Positions 17,626 to 26,480 of a stretch of 64,000 nt of DNA are shown here, in pieces (the stretch's first letter is position 1; each line of letters begins with the position of its first letter). Position numbers and translations under genes: made by a program. Source of the stretch: Chitinophagaceae bacterium (lineage in GTDB: Bacteria; Bacteroidota; Bacteroidia; Chitinophagales; Chitinophagaceae); assembly GCA_016786845.1 (NCBI GenBank), contig JAEUVB010000003.1, positions 145,649 through 209,648 of the forward strand. Direction: 5' to 3'. Below the pieces are notes generated by a model, which was not told the DNA's origin, did no database searches, and saw nothing but the letters and a program-made list of their open reading frames with translations.

Positions 17626-19482
17626 TTAAGATGCTTTCAATAATTTTTCCAGTTTGCCGGCTGTTTGCGGATGATAATTCATGCGGGCTTGCTCAAATAT
17701 TTTCTTAGCCATCTCTTTACCTTTAGGTGTTTTCAGCATTTCTGAATATAGAGGCTCCAAAAATTTCATACGACCTACCCGTGATAAAAAGTCTGTCATA
17801 GCAGCATAAGCCGGTTCATATCCCGTTGCTATCGCGAGCTTATACCATTCATCTGCAATTTCACTATTGCCGGACTGAGTCAATTTGAATACCAAATCCA
17901 GGTCAGCCATTTTTTCAAGGGATAAAGTTCTTGGGAGTTTGCGTAAGAACTGCAACCATTCATGCGTTGACCAATTTCTGGCATTCAATTTTGAAGCGGT
18001 CAGACTCGTTTCAAAATCCTTTCGCTGTGCATCTACATTCACAAAACGGGATGGTGTAAGATGCGGACAATTATCCGGAAGACTCGGCTCATAAATCCAT
18101 TCTCTTACCTTTAATTGATTCCTTTTATTGGTATCTCCCTCAAACAAATGCTTATCCATAAAGACTAAGCATATTTCAGTAGTAGTAGGTTTAAATGCAT
18201 TAGTACTAAAATATTGATTCAAGAAAGCATCAAATTTTGGTCTACCTACATTTCTTTCTAACATTCTTAAGAATACCGCACCTTTTTCATAGGGAATATT
18301 CGAAAATCCATCTCCCGGGTGACGCTTATTCAGATCAACCCTCAATCGGGTATCCGCATGCGTCATACCTAAAGTTGCGAAATCGCTTTGCATATCCTGA
18401 TATCCCAGTTCCCATAGCATTTCGGTATACGATGTATCGGTAATGCTTTCCATGATACGGCGTTCGAAATAGGTTGTAAATCCTTCATTCAACCATAGAT
18501 CGTCCCAAACCGCATTCGTGACCAGATTTCCACTCCAGCTATGGGCCATTTCATGGGCGATTAAAGACACCAAACTTTTATCACCGGCTATGATTGTCGG
18601 TGTTGCAAATGTCAAACGAGGGTTTTCCATACCACCGATAGGAAAGGATGGGGGAGCAATCAGTACATCATATTTACCCCAACGATAAGGACCGCCCAAA
18701 GCTTCGGCAGCCTTCATCATGGCCGGAATATCACTCAGTTCCCTGGCAGCTTGTTCCAGTTGTGAGGGTTCGGTATAGACTCCGGTACGTTCATCAATCG
18801 CTTGATATTCAATATCACCAATGGCCAAGGCAATCAAATAGGTTGGAATCGGTATTTCCATATCAAAATCATACAAAGCCTTTTCATTTTTCTCCGTAGG
18901 ATTCTTTGCACTCATCACTGCCATCATCCCTTTAGGTACTTGCACGGAAGCATGATAGGTGATGCGATTGGCAGGTGCATCCTGACAGGGAATGAGTGAA
19001 CGGGCTTGAATACTTTCACATTGGGTAAACATGTATGGCATTTTTTTACCGGCGGTTTGTTCCGGCGCTAACCATTGCATCGCTAATGCTTTAGGTCCGG
19101 TTGTATATTCAATAGACACTATACTATCCTTTTCGGTAATCGGAATGGACAATCCACTGCCATAACTCTCTAAAAAAGGTGTGAGGAAGAATTGAACTTC
19201 TTTACCATTGACCTTGATTTTTCTGATAGTCAAATCATAGGTATCAAAATGAATAAACTTTGCTTTCGTCAGGTTTTCAAAAGACCATGTGGCCAATGCA
19301 TCTACTTGCTTCTTATCAAAATCAACAATGGCTTCCCAATTGAGATGCTTGGTTCGAACATCTTTGATATTTGAAAAAGTATGGGTGGCCGGATTAAATT
19401 CTATGACATTGCTGCTATTTCCCGGTTTGCAAGCCTGCAAAACAACGGTAATCAAGAATATCTGTGCGAGTATTTTATGCAT
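17626..19482 (-). CDS. M1-family zinc aminopeptidase (leukotriene A4 hydrolase-like), lipoprotein
   Basis: Removes N-terminal residues from peptides outside the cytoplasm. The 618 residues begin with a signal peptide and lipobox LQAC (Cys18). The exopeptidase motif GGMENP is at 283-288, the zinc site HEMAH at 310-314 and the third ligand Glu333 in NEGFTTYFE. The C-terminal helical domain resembles the LTA4H C-terminus (~490-618). It converges with the LolA-like gene with 3 bp between stops. The architecture matches the bacterial LTA4H-like aminopeptidases common in this phylum. Confidence 0.93.
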   Translation of the reverse strand: MHKILAQIFLITVVLQACKPGNSSNVIEFNPATHTFSNIKDVRTKHLNWEAIVDFDKKQVDALATWSFENLTKAKFIHFDTYDLTIRKIKVNGKEVQFFLTPFLESYGSGLSIPITEKDSIVSIEYTTGPKALAMQWLAPEQTAGKKMPYMFTQCESIQARSLIPCQDAPANRITYHASVQVPKGMMAVMSAKNPTEKNEKALYDFDMEIPIPTYLIALAIGDIEYQAIDERTGVYTEPSQLEQAARELSDIPAMMKAAEALGGPYRWGKYDVLIAPPSFPIGGMENPRLTFATPTIIAGDKSLVSLIAHEMAHSWSGNLVTNAVWDDLWLNEGFTTYFERRIMESITDTSYTEMLWELGYQDMQSDFATLGMTHADTRLRVDLNKRHPGDGFSNIPYEKGAVFLRMLERNVGRPKFDAFLNQYFSTNAFKPTTTEICLVFMDKHLFEGDTNKRNQLKVREWIYEPSLPDNCPHLTPSRFVNVDAQRKDFETSLTASKLNARNWSTHEWLQFLRKLPRTLSLEKMADLDLVFKLTQSGNSEIADEWYKLAIATGYEPAYAAMTDFLSRVGRMKFLEPLYSEMLKTPKGKEMAKKIFEQARMNYHPQTAGKLEKLLKAS

Positions 19483-19560
19483 ATAAAAAATTAAAGGGAT
19501 AAAAGTAAAGAAAAATTGGAAACACCGCGCATCGTGGTGTAAAACGAAACGCCCTTAAAA

Positions 19561-20298
19561 CTAGCTATTCGTAAATATACTGTACGAAGCCTCAGCCTGT
19601 ATGATCAGCATTTCATAACCGTTTAGAATTTGTGCCCCTTCCTTTTCGCAAAAGGTTAGAAACTTCGTTTTCTCCGGATTATAGATCATATCAAATGCAA
19701 AATGCTTGTCGCTCACAAATCCATAGGGGATGGGTAAAAGATCATTCACATCCGGATACATGCCCACCGGTGTTGTATTGATGAGTATGGTATAGTCATT
19801 AAAAAGGGCTTCGGTTAAATCGCCATAGGTGATCCCTTCATTGATTTCATTCCTGGAAACGTGCAGAAAGGGAACATGATGTTTTTGCAAGACATATCTC
19901 ACCGCCAATGAGGCTCCACCGGCTCCAAAGATGAGGGCTTTCTTATGACGAAGGGAGAGGTGTTTGAGTAAGGATTCTTCAAACCCGATCACATCCGTAT
20001 TATAACCTTTCAACCGGCCTTTACGAATCGTAATGCAATTCACCGCACCGACCTGCTGTGCGATAGGGTCTATTTCATGAAGATAGGGAATGATTTTTTC
20101 CTTGTAAGGAATTGTGACATTCAAACCATCCGGATTTTCAGTGAGAATCAATTCACCTAATTGGTCTAAATCTTTGAGCGGAAAAGATTGATAGATCGCA
20201 TCAATTTGTTCTTCTTTGAATTTGCGTGTGAAATATTCCTCAGAAAATGAATGACTGAGCGGGTAACCTATGAGACCGTATTTTGGAGAATGTTTAAT
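19561..20298 (-). CDS. aroE: Shikimate dehydrogenase with abnormal 5' end
   Basis: Reduces 3-dehydroshikimate to shikimate with NADPH. The frame encodes a full enzyme: KYGLIGYPLSHSFSEEYF at the N-terminus, catalytic Lys in NVTIPYKE, NTD, the NADP loop GAGGAS, NTTPVGM and the final GYEMLIIQA. No ATG, GTG or TTG exists between the in-frame stop near 20310 and the conserved N-terminus. The coordinates assume an ATT start at 20298-20296. A 14-bp tandem repeat sits exactly there. A TTG at 20151 would truncate the substrate-binding domain. The gene may use a rare start or be recently damaged. Confidence 0.75.
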   Translation of the reverse strand: MKHSPKYGLIGYPLSHSFSEEYFTRKFKEEQIDAIYQSFPLKDLDQLGELILTENPDGLNVTIPYKEKIIPYLHEIDPIAQQVGAVNCITIRKGRLKGYNTDVIGFEESLLKHLSLRHKKALIFGAGGASLAVRYVLQKHHVPFLHVSRNEINEGITYGDLTEALFNDYTILINTTPVGMYPDVNDLLPIPYGFVSDKHFAFDMIYNPEKTKFLTFCEKEGAQILNGYEMLIIQAEASYSIFTNS

Positions 20299-20319
20299 GA
20301 TGAATGTTTAATGATGAAT
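20288..20319 (-). repeat. 14-bp tandem duplication at the aroE start
   Basis: On the minus strand ATTCATCATTAAAC occurs twice in a row, followed by a third partial copy (ATTC). Related CATTTAACATTTAGCATT-like sequence fills the gap up to the next gene at 20388. Confidence 0.85.
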
Positions 20320-20387
20320 AATGACAATCATTCAATGTAGCGCATAATTAAACATTTAACATTTAGCATTCAACATTGACATAAGTT

Positions 20388-21149
20388 CTATTTATCGAGG
20401 TAAAACATAAAGGTATCTCCACGCAGACCAACTCGAGTGGCTTCTAAGGGAATCACTTCATTTGGAGCAATATTACCCAAATTGACATTACATCCACACA
20501 GCTCAAGGAAGTATACCTGTTGTGCTTTTTGCGGGGCTTCCCAAATAATTTTATCCTGTGGTATTTGAGTCAGAATTTCCTGTACCAAGCCTTCACGAAC
20601 TTCACCGCTACTTCTATAAATGCCTACATTTCCTGCTTCACGGGCTTCCGCAATGACATATTGACTACCGGCTTCCAATTCAGCCTTCATCAATTCAATC
20701 CATTTGTAAGGCGGTATAATGTGTGCCGCATCTTTACTTCCGACTTCACTGAGCACGGTTACATGCTTGGCTAGTTTTTCGATATAGCCACATTTTTCAG
20801 AATGGGGTATCGTGATGGAACCATCGGAAACTTCAACATATTTCAATCCAAAATCCTGTATCATTTGAAGATACTCTTCAAAACGATCACGAATTAAAAA
20901 CGCCTCGAATAAAGTTCCTCCCAAATAAACAGGAATATCCTGGTCGGCATAGACCTTAAATTTTTCTTTCAAATTTGGAGTCACCATAGAGGTTCCAAAT
21001 CCTAATTTCACTATATCCGTATATGGACCGGCTATGGATAGAAAATTCTTTACTTCTTCTATACTGAGACCTTTATCCATCACCATGGTCAGTCCTTCGG
21101 TTCTGTTTTTTTGAGTACGGGTTGGAATTTGAGGAAGATTGTAATTCAT
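20388..21149 (-). CDS. Phosphosulfolactate synthase family protein (ComA-like)
   Basis: The family adds sulfite to phosphoenolpyruvate to give phosphosulfolactate, the first step of coenzyme M synthesis in archaea and of sulfolactate synthesis in some spore formers. The 253 residues contain the TIM-barrel signature RTEGLTMVMDKGLS near residue 16, VKLGFGTS, YLGGTLFEAF, KYVEVSDG and IIWEAPQKAQQ. The real product in this organism is unknown; a sulfonated metabolite or lipid precursor is possible. It lies upstream of aroE on the same strand. Confidence 0.85.
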   Translation of the reverse strand: MNYNLPQIPTRTQKNRTEGLTMVMDKGLSIEEVKNFLSIAGPYTDIVKLGFGTSMVTPNLKEKFKVYADQDIPVYLGGTLFEAFLIRDRFEEYLQMIQDFGLKYVEVSDGSITIPHSEKCGYIEKLAKHVTVLSEVGSKDAAHIIPPYKWIELMKAELEAGSQYVIAEAREAGNVGIYRSSGEVREGLVQEILTQIPQDKIIWEAPQKAQQVYFLELCGCNVNLGNIAPNEVIPLEATRVGLRGDTFMFYLDK

Positions 21150-21227
21150 GGCGCAAAAATAGGGAAAAGTAATTAACGGATTTGGAATTTATGACCGAGC
21201 TTAAACGGCTACATGACTGAACGCATT

Positions 21228-21776
21228 TTACTGCTTTTGCAGACGGATCAACAGATCATACACTGCTTTCACATCCGGTATCATTTCCAGTTTACTACCG
21301 GCATTCAGCGTACCCGGGATCATTCCTTTTATTCTATTTTGATCCGGGATCAGAGGCCCAAAAGTAATGGTGCCGCTGAGGTCGGCATTTTCGGTATAGC
21401 TTATTTCCGGCAAGGTTTTTATCTGCAGCGATTGAAAGGTTTGGGTAAACAATCCTGATCGAATAATTACCCGATCCTGAGTAATGCCATATATGGTTTT
21501 CGCTCTTATTCGGGCATCTACAAAAAATCGACCGAATATGAGATATAAACCGACCAGTACAAATGGAATACCCCAAAGTTTAAAGAAAAAAGGAGTGCCC
21601 ATCGCGAATGCCATTATTTCCCAAAAGATGGCAAAGCCTCCCCAAAGTAAACTAAAGGGAACCATGAAAAGGTCTGTTTTGCGAAAAAGCAATCCCGTTT
21701 TCGGACGCCCCGTCCATTGAAAGTTTTCATGTGCAGTGAGGGCAGGGGTGAGTTCCTGTTCAAGATCGAAATTCAT
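21228..21776 (-). CDS. Membrane protein with bacterial PH domain
   Basis: The chosen start (MNFDLEQELTPALTAHE) gives 182 residues. Two adjacent membrane segments (roughly 36-55 and 62-80) are followed by a bacterial PH-like domain starting YGITQDRVIIRSGLFTQTFQ. This layout is that of the bPH2/YdbT-like family of unknown function. The frame is open 63 bp further upstream, but those residues look non-conserved. It is divergent from the hotdog-dehydratase gene. Confidence 0.75.
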   Translation of the reverse strand: MNFDLEQELTPALTAHENFQWTGRPKTGLLFRKTDLFMVPFSLLWGGFAIFWEIMAFAMGTPFFFKLWGIPFVLVGLYLIFGRFFVDARIRAKTIYGITQDRVIIRSGLFTQTFQSLQIKTLPEISYTENADLSGTITFGPLIPDQNRIKGMIPGTLNAGSKLEMIPDVKAVYDLLIRLQKQ

Positions 21777-21911
21777 GACAAGCAAATTTCGTTCAATATA
21801 CGATTTTTTCATTGGAGCCGATTGAAGGCAAAACCACATTTAGCCTGATGATTGATCCAGCACATAAAAGTCACACTTTCATTCTTCCGAAGCATCCATT
21901 ATCTTTATCGC

Positions 21912-22328
21912 ATGCTTCCAATTTCTACAACAGACCTATTGCCTCAAAAGGCCCCTTTCACCATGGTCGATACATTGTTGGTATCCAATGATCAATCCAT
22001 TGAAACAACGTTCACTATTCCCCAAGAAAACCCAATGGTGAACGATGAAGGATTTTTTACCGAAGGAGGCCTCATTGAAAATATGGCTCAAAGTACAGCG
22101 GCCGGATCCGGTTATTTTTTTACCAGTCGGGGAGAGGAAGTGCCGGTGGGATATATAGGCGCTGTCAAGCATGTGGAAATAGTGCAATTGCCAAAGGTGG
22201 GGGAGCAATTACATACTTTTATGGAGACTAAAAACCGCATTGGGAATGCCAGCATCGTAGCCGGTAAAATTTATTCGGAGAATCGTTTAGTAGCTTCCTG
22301 TGAATTAACTATTTTTGTGAACAACTAA
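21912..22328 (+). CDS. Hotdog-fold 3-hydroxyacyl-ACP dehydratase-like protein
   Basis: The 138-residue protein resembles FabZ/ApeP-type dehydratases: LLPQKAPFTMVDTLL at the N-terminus, then GGLIENMAQSTAAGSGYFF, where the central helix normally carries an acidic catalytic residue, then a beta sheet (GYIGAVKHVEIVQLPKVGE). The usual His of LLPHR..M is replaced by Gln in LLPQKAPF, a feature of ApeP-like proteins. The start at 21912 follows a TATCTTTA box. With the unknown gene and the ketosynthase downstream it may form a small lipid-synthesis set. Confidence 0.75.
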   Translation: MLPISTTDLLPQKAPFTMVDTLLVSNDQSIETTFTIPQENPMVNDEGFFTEGGLIENMAQSTAAGSGYFFTSRGEEVPVGYIGAVKHVEIVQLPKVGEQLHTFMETKNRIGNASIVAGKIYSENRLVASCELTIFVNN

Positions 22329-22343
22329 AAAAAATTATAGATC

Positions 22344-22988
22344 ATGAAAAAGATCGCTTTATTTCTTTTGCTTCAGATGGTTCTTATCGGATCAAAATCT
22401 GCAATGGCCCAATTGAGCGCCGATGATGTATTTAAAACGAAGGTGCCTGTGACCTGGTTGGGTATCGATTTTTCGGAAGTCCGTTTTATTGGTCCGGCTT
22501 CAGGTTGGGGGGAAGTGAGTACGAAGTCACCGACAGAAATGCGTGATAATTATTTCCCGGCCTGGAATAACCTGATTGCCAATGAACCAAAAAATTTCCG
22601 TGTGGAAGAAGCCGTTTCCCGGCCTTCGGTTGAATATGCGATTGAGGTGACTGCAAAAGCAAATGAAAAATCCAATAAAAAAGAAATTTTCAGTGAATCC
22701 ATTTCTGATTATCAACTTTTAAAAGAAGATGATATCAAGGCCATGGTAAAAAAATACGACTTCAAAGGTAAAACGGGTTTAGGTTTTTGTCTGATCGCAG
22801 AAGGCATGAGCAAGGGAAGAGAAGAAGCGAGCTTCTGGGTCACCTTTGTGGATATGGATAGTAAAAAAGTATTATATACAAAACGTGTAACCGGTAAAGC
22901 CGGCGGTTTTGGATTCAGAAATTATTGGGCCGGTTCAGTGAAAAGCGTCTTCAAAACCATGAAGAAGGATTTCTTAAAGTGGGATTAA
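22344..22988 (+). CDS. Secreted protein of unknown function
   Basis: The 214-residue protein has a clear signal peptide cleaved after residues near SAMAQ. The mature part contains FKTKVPVTWLGIDFSEVRFIGPASGWG, a pattern that recurs in uncharacterised Bacteroidota proteins. It is basic at the C-terminus (KSVFKTMKKDFLKWD). It lies 15 bp after the dehydratase and 3 bp before the ketosynthase gene, so all three are probably one transcript. No function can be assigned. Confidence 0.7.
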   Translation: MKKIALFLLLQMVLIGSKSAMAQLSADDVFKTKVPVTWLGIDFSEVRFIGPASGWGEVSTKSPTEMRDNYFPAWNNLIANEPKNFRVEEAVSRPSVEYAIEVTAKANEKSNKKEIFSESISDYQLLKEDDIKAMVKKYDFKGKTGLGFCLIAEGMSKGREEASFWVTFVDMDSKKVLYTKRVTGKAGGFGFRNYWAGSVKSVFKTMKKDFLKWD

Positions 22989-22991
22989 GAT

Positions 22992-24125
22992 TTGCAGAAC
23001 CAACTACCAGTTAACATCACTGCTACCGCTCTTACAACTCCTTTAGCCATAGGGGTAGATGAAAATATGCAAGCCTTATTATTAGGTGCTAGCGGAATAC
23101 AGCAGTTACACGATGAGCAGTTTTCAAATTTCCGTTTACCCCTTGCGGCATTTGATCAAAATCAGATTGCGGCATGGCAAGACCGGTTTAATACATATTC
23201 CCGCTTCGACAGTCTATTATTAGCTTGTGCGGCGCAATTAAAGGATAAATGTACTATCGATTTATCTTCTCCGGAAGTGGCGATCATCATGTCGACAACC
23301 AAAGGAAACATTGAATTATTAGACGATGTCCGGCATACCGAAAAATGCTTACTGACCTACTCGGCCAATTTGTTGAAAGATTATTTCCAAAACCCCAATG
23401 AACCCTTTATCATTTCCAATGCCTGTATATCCGGACTGAGTTCCATTCTTTGGGCAAAAAGATTATTACAAAGCAACCAATTTAAACATGTCGTTGTGAT
23501 CGGTTGTGATGTTCTGACCCGTTTTGTCATCAGTGGGTTCAATTCATTTCATGCCCTGAGCAAAGAGCCTTGCAGACCATTTGATAGTCAACGTAACGGC
23601 ATCAATCTGGGAGAGGCAGCCGCAGCTTGTATTCTGAGTGCCGGAGATAATGTTGAAGGTGTTGAAATTTTATCAGGACTCGTCAGCAATGATGCCAATC
23701 ATATTTCAGGCCCTTCAAAGACCGGTGAAGAACTGGCCCATTGCATTCAGTATGCTTTACAATCCGCCAATATTCAACCAACGGAAATAGGTTTTATTTC
23801 TGCCCACGGAACAGCGACAGTCTATAATGATGAGATGGAATCTAAAGCTTTTGAAATAGCCGGCCTTACGAACATTCCGGTGTTCAGCCTGAAAGCTCAT
23901 TACGGACATACTTTAGGTGCTGCCGGTGTACTTGAAACCATCATCAGTTCCGAATGCCTGAAGAAAAATATCGTACTTCCCAGTGTTAACTTTGAATCCA
24001 TGGGTGTCAGCGGAAATATTCAAGTCAATACGCATTTATTGCAGAAGGAAAGCCGTTATGCCATCAAAACCGGTAGTGGATTTGGTGGTTGTAATGCGGC
24101 ATTGTTGCTGGGTATCAATATGTAA
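22992..24125 (+). CDS. Beta-ketoacyl-ACP synthase (FabF-like)
   Basis: Condenses an acyl-ACP with malonyl-ACP. The 377-residue thiolase-fold protein has the catalytic triad Cys145 (NACISG), His272 (SAHGTATVYND) and His306 (HYGHTLGAAG), plus Lys301. It is shorter than FabF (about 410), lacking part of the N-terminal region. It starts with TTG at 22992, 3 bp after the upstream gene; no ATG fits the conserved beginning. The neighbours suggest a specialised lipid or pigment (aryl-polyene/flexirubin-like) rather than bulk fatty acids, which is inference. Confidence 0.85.
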   Translation: MQNQLPVNITATALTTPLAIGVDENMQALLLGASGIQQLHDEQFSNFRLPLAAFDQNQIAAWQDRFNTYSRFDSLLLACAAQLKDKCTIDLSSPEVAIIMSTTKGNIELLDDVRHTEKCLLTYSANLLKDYFQNPNEPFIISNACISGLSSILWAKRLLQSNQFKHVVVIGCDVLTRFVISGFNSFHALSKEPCRPFDSQRNGINLGEAAAACILSAGDNVEGVEILSGLVSNDANHISGPSKTGEELAHCIQYALQSANIQPTEIGFISAHGTATVYNDEMESKAFEIAGLTNIPVFSLKAHYGHTLGAAGVLETIISSECLKKNIVLPSVNFESMGVSGNIQVNTHLLQKESRYAIKTGSGFGGCNAALLLGINM

Positions 24126-24273
24126 TCTGTTTTTTTCGAATCCAAATATCTCCAACAAAAACCTTCCGTGCAATCCTTTCATCAGTGATCCAATAATCGT
24201 AAAGCTGATTATACTTCGATGTATAAAATTTGTCCGTCATCCAATCTGTGGCCTTTTTGTCGTAAAATTGCAT
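24115..24273 (-). CDS. Possible small ORF of unknown function
   Basis: A 52-residue frame on the minus strand fills the whole gap between the ketosynthase and ACMSD genes and overlaps the ketosynthase 3' end by 11 bp. Its composition (YDKKATDWMTDKF, YDYWITDERIARKVF, DIWIRKKQ) looks protein-like, with many aromatic and charged residues. There is no promoter, homologue or context to confirm it. Confidence 0.25.
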   Translation of the reverse strand: MQFYDKKATDWMTDKFYTSKYNQLYDYWITDERIARKVFVGDIWIRKKQITY

Positions 24274-24274
24274 T

Positions 24275-25267
24275 GTGAAAAAAATCGATATCCACACCCA
24301 CATCATGCCCGAAAAAATCCCGAATTGGTTTCAAAAATTCGGTTATGGCGAATTTATTCATTTGGAGCACCATAAACCCTGTTGTGCCCGCATGATCAAA
24401 GGCGATAAATTCTTCCGTGAGGTCGAAAGTAATTGCTGGGAACCTCAGGATCGGCTGAAGGAGATGGATGAAACAGAAGTGGATATTCAAGTCCTGTCGA
24501 CCATACCCGTTTTATTTAATTATTGGGCCAAACCGGCGGACGGACTCGAAACTTCCCGTTTCTTCAATGATCATATAGCCCAATGTGTCGATCATCGACC
24601 GGATCGGTTTATTGGTCTGGGTACAGTGCCTTTACAAGATATTGATATCGCGATTCGAGAAATGGAACGCATAGTGAAGGAGCTCAAAATGCCCGGTATC
24701 GAAATTGGATCTAATATTAATCAAGTCAATCTCGGTGATGCGCGCTTTGATCCTTTTTGGGAAGCCGCCCAGGAGTTGGGTTGCAGCATCTTCGTACATC
24801 CCTGGGAAATGATGGGTGAAGATCAGATGCAAAAATATTGGCTTCCCTGGTTGGTGGGCATGCCGGCCGAAACATCGAGAGCCATTTGTAGCATGATCTT
24901 CGGTGGCGTCATGGAAAAATTCCCTCAACTCAAAATTGCCTTTGCGCACGGCGGCGGATCATTTCCGGCTACGGTGGGTCGGGTAGAGCATGGGTTTAAA
25001 GTTCGCCCCGACTTATGTGCCATCGACAACCCCGTTAATCCACGCAATTATCTCGGGCATTTTTGGGTCGATAGTCTGGTGCATGATGCCGTTTCATTTG
25101 ATCTTTTGATGAAGGTGATCGGGGAAGATAAAATTTGCTGCGGCAGCGACTATCCCTTCCCTTTAGGCGAGCATCGTCCCGGTGGACTCATCGAAAGCCT
25201 TACTCTGACAGATGAGGTAAAACATAAATTATTATTCCATAATGCCATGCAATGGTTGGGCTTGTAG
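24275..25267 (+). CDS. 2-amino-3-carboxymuconate-6-semialdehyde decarboxylase (ACMSD)
   Basis: A zinc amidohydrolase-fold decarboxylase of the kynurenine route of tryptophan degradation. It diverts the intermediate from quinolinate/NAD synthesis to catabolism. The 330 residues align along their length with characterised ACMSDs: zinc ligands His7 and His9 (DIHTH), His175 (FVHPWE), Asp292 (GSDYPFPLG) and catalytic His225 (FAHGGG). Signatures YWLPWLVGMPAET and RPDLCA are present. The start is a GTG at 24275, directly followed by the conserved KKIDIHTH. The other kynurenine genes are not in the window. mltG follows after 12 bp. Confidence 0.92.
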   Translation: MKKIDIHTHIMPEKIPNWFQKFGYGEFIHLEHHKPCCARMIKGDKFFREVESNCWEPQDRLKEMDETEVDIQVLSTIPVLFNYWAKPADGLETSRFFNDHIAQCVDHRPDRFIGLGTVPLQDIDIAIREMERIVKELKMPGIEIGSNINQVNLGDARFDPFWEAAQELGCSIFVHPWEMMGEDQMQKYWLPWLVGMPAETSRAICSMIFGGVMEKFPQLKIAFAHGGGSFPATVGRVEHGFKVRPDLCAIDNPVNPRNYLGHFWVDSLVHDAVSFDLLMKVIGEDKICCGSDYPFPLGEHRPGGLIESLTLTDEVKHKLLFHNAMQWLGL

Positions 25268-25279
25268 TCATTTACTATT

Positions 25280-26296
25280 ATGAAAAAAACAATCAGTCTG
25301 TTTGCCGTCGGGATTTCACTCATCTTGCTCATCCTGAGTTGGTTTTACCTTTGGCGTTCAAATACCGTTGTGCCAAATGAAAAAGCTTATCTCTATATCC
25401 GTACCGGAGCCACCTATTCGGATGTTTTGGATAGCTTGACCAAACATCAGTATATCAGGCATCTCGGGAGTTTCAAGACCGTGGCCTCTCTCATGAAGCT
25501 CGAACAAAACATTCATGCCGGCCGATACGAAATCGTTTCAGGCATGGGCAATTACAGCATCGTCCGTATGCTCAAAAGCGGCAGACAAAAACCGGTGAAG
25601 CTCGTCATCAATAAACTTCGAACCAAAACGGATATCGTCCGTAAACTGGATGCGGCACTCGAACCCGACAGTACTTCTTTCGCTCAATTACTGAACGATA
25701 CTGCTTTTTTGAAAACGTGGAATCTAAACACATCTCAAGTACAATGCTTATTTGTACCCGCCACCTATGAATGTTATTGGAACACGACTGCCGAGAAGGC
25801 CATTTCAAAAATTGCTGAAGCTTATACGAGGTACTGGAATGACGAACGAAAACAATTGGCAGCGTCAATTGGATTGAGTATACCACAGGTCATCACCATC
25901 GCTTCGATTGTAGAAGAAGAAACGAACCAAGATGATGAGAAAGCGAGGATTGCCAGTGTATATCTCAATCGCTATAAACTCGGTATGATGTTAGGCGCCG
26001 ACCCAACCGTAAAATTTGCAGTCGGTGATTTTACTTTAAGACGTATCCTGAATAAGCACACTCAGTTTGCTTCACCTTATAATACTTATCAAGTCAAGGG
26101 CCTGCCACCGGGACCTATATGTACACCCGGCAAGGCGAGCATCGATGCGGTATTGCACGCAGAGAAAACGAATTTCTTATTCTTCTGTGCGAAAGAAGAC
26201 TTCACCGGTCACCATAATTTTGCAGTGACTTACGACGAGCATCTTCAAAATGCACGACGCTATCAGGCGGCTTTAGATGCCCGGAAAATCAAATAA
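25280..26296 (+). CDS. mltG: Endolytic murein transglycosylase MltG (YceG-like)
   Basis: Cuts nascent glycan strands of peptidoglycan at the inner membrane and sets glycan chain length. The 338 residues have one N-terminal membrane segment (6-24), a LysM-like region and the YceG domain. Its catalytic Glu212 lies in ASIVEEETN, followed by IASVYLNRYKLGMMLGADPTV, SPYNTYQVKGLPPGPI and the C-terminal HHNFAVTYDEH. Length and order are normal. It lies 12 bp after ACMSD and immediately before the repeat island. Confidence 0.95.
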   Translation: MKKTISLFAVGISLILLILSWFYLWRSNTVVPNEKAYLYIRTGATYSDVLDSLTKHQYIRHLGSFKTVASLMKLEQNIHAGRYEIVSGMGNYSIVRMLKSGRQKPVKLVINKLRTKTDIVRKLDAALEPDSTSFAQLLNDTAFLKTWNLNTSQVQCLFVPATYECYWNTTAEKAISKIAEAYTRYWNDERKQLAASIGLSIPQVITIASIVEEETNQDDEKARIASVYLNRYKLGMMLGADPTVKFAVGDFTLRRILNKHTQFASPYNTYQVKGLPPGPICTPGKASIDAVLHAEKTNFLFFCAKEDFTGHHNFAVTYDEHLQNARRYQAALDARKIK

Positions 26297-26416
26297 TTTT
26301 TTTGCCCCCAGCGAGGATTTCGTTCGTTACAAGGGTATTACATGGGGACCCTGAACCCCGTTCCGGGGCAGTGTGAGAGCGGAGAAGGAGAGCGGATGAG
26401 GTGCTGAATACTTTAC

Positions 26417-26453
26417 GTCATTGCGAGGCACGAAGCAATCCTATGCTACGAAG
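26417..26453 (+). repeat. Left inverted boundary repeat of the island
   Basis: A 37-bp copy of a GTCATTGCGAGG...GAAGCAATCC...ATGCTACGAAG sequence. An inverted 43-bp copy lies at 28827-28869, with one mismatch and two 3-bp indels. Similar GTCATTGCGAGG...GAAGCAATC repeats are known from many unrelated bacterial genomes. Confidence 0.8.
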
Positions 26454-26480
26454 TGTTTTTATCATGTCATACCATCGTCG

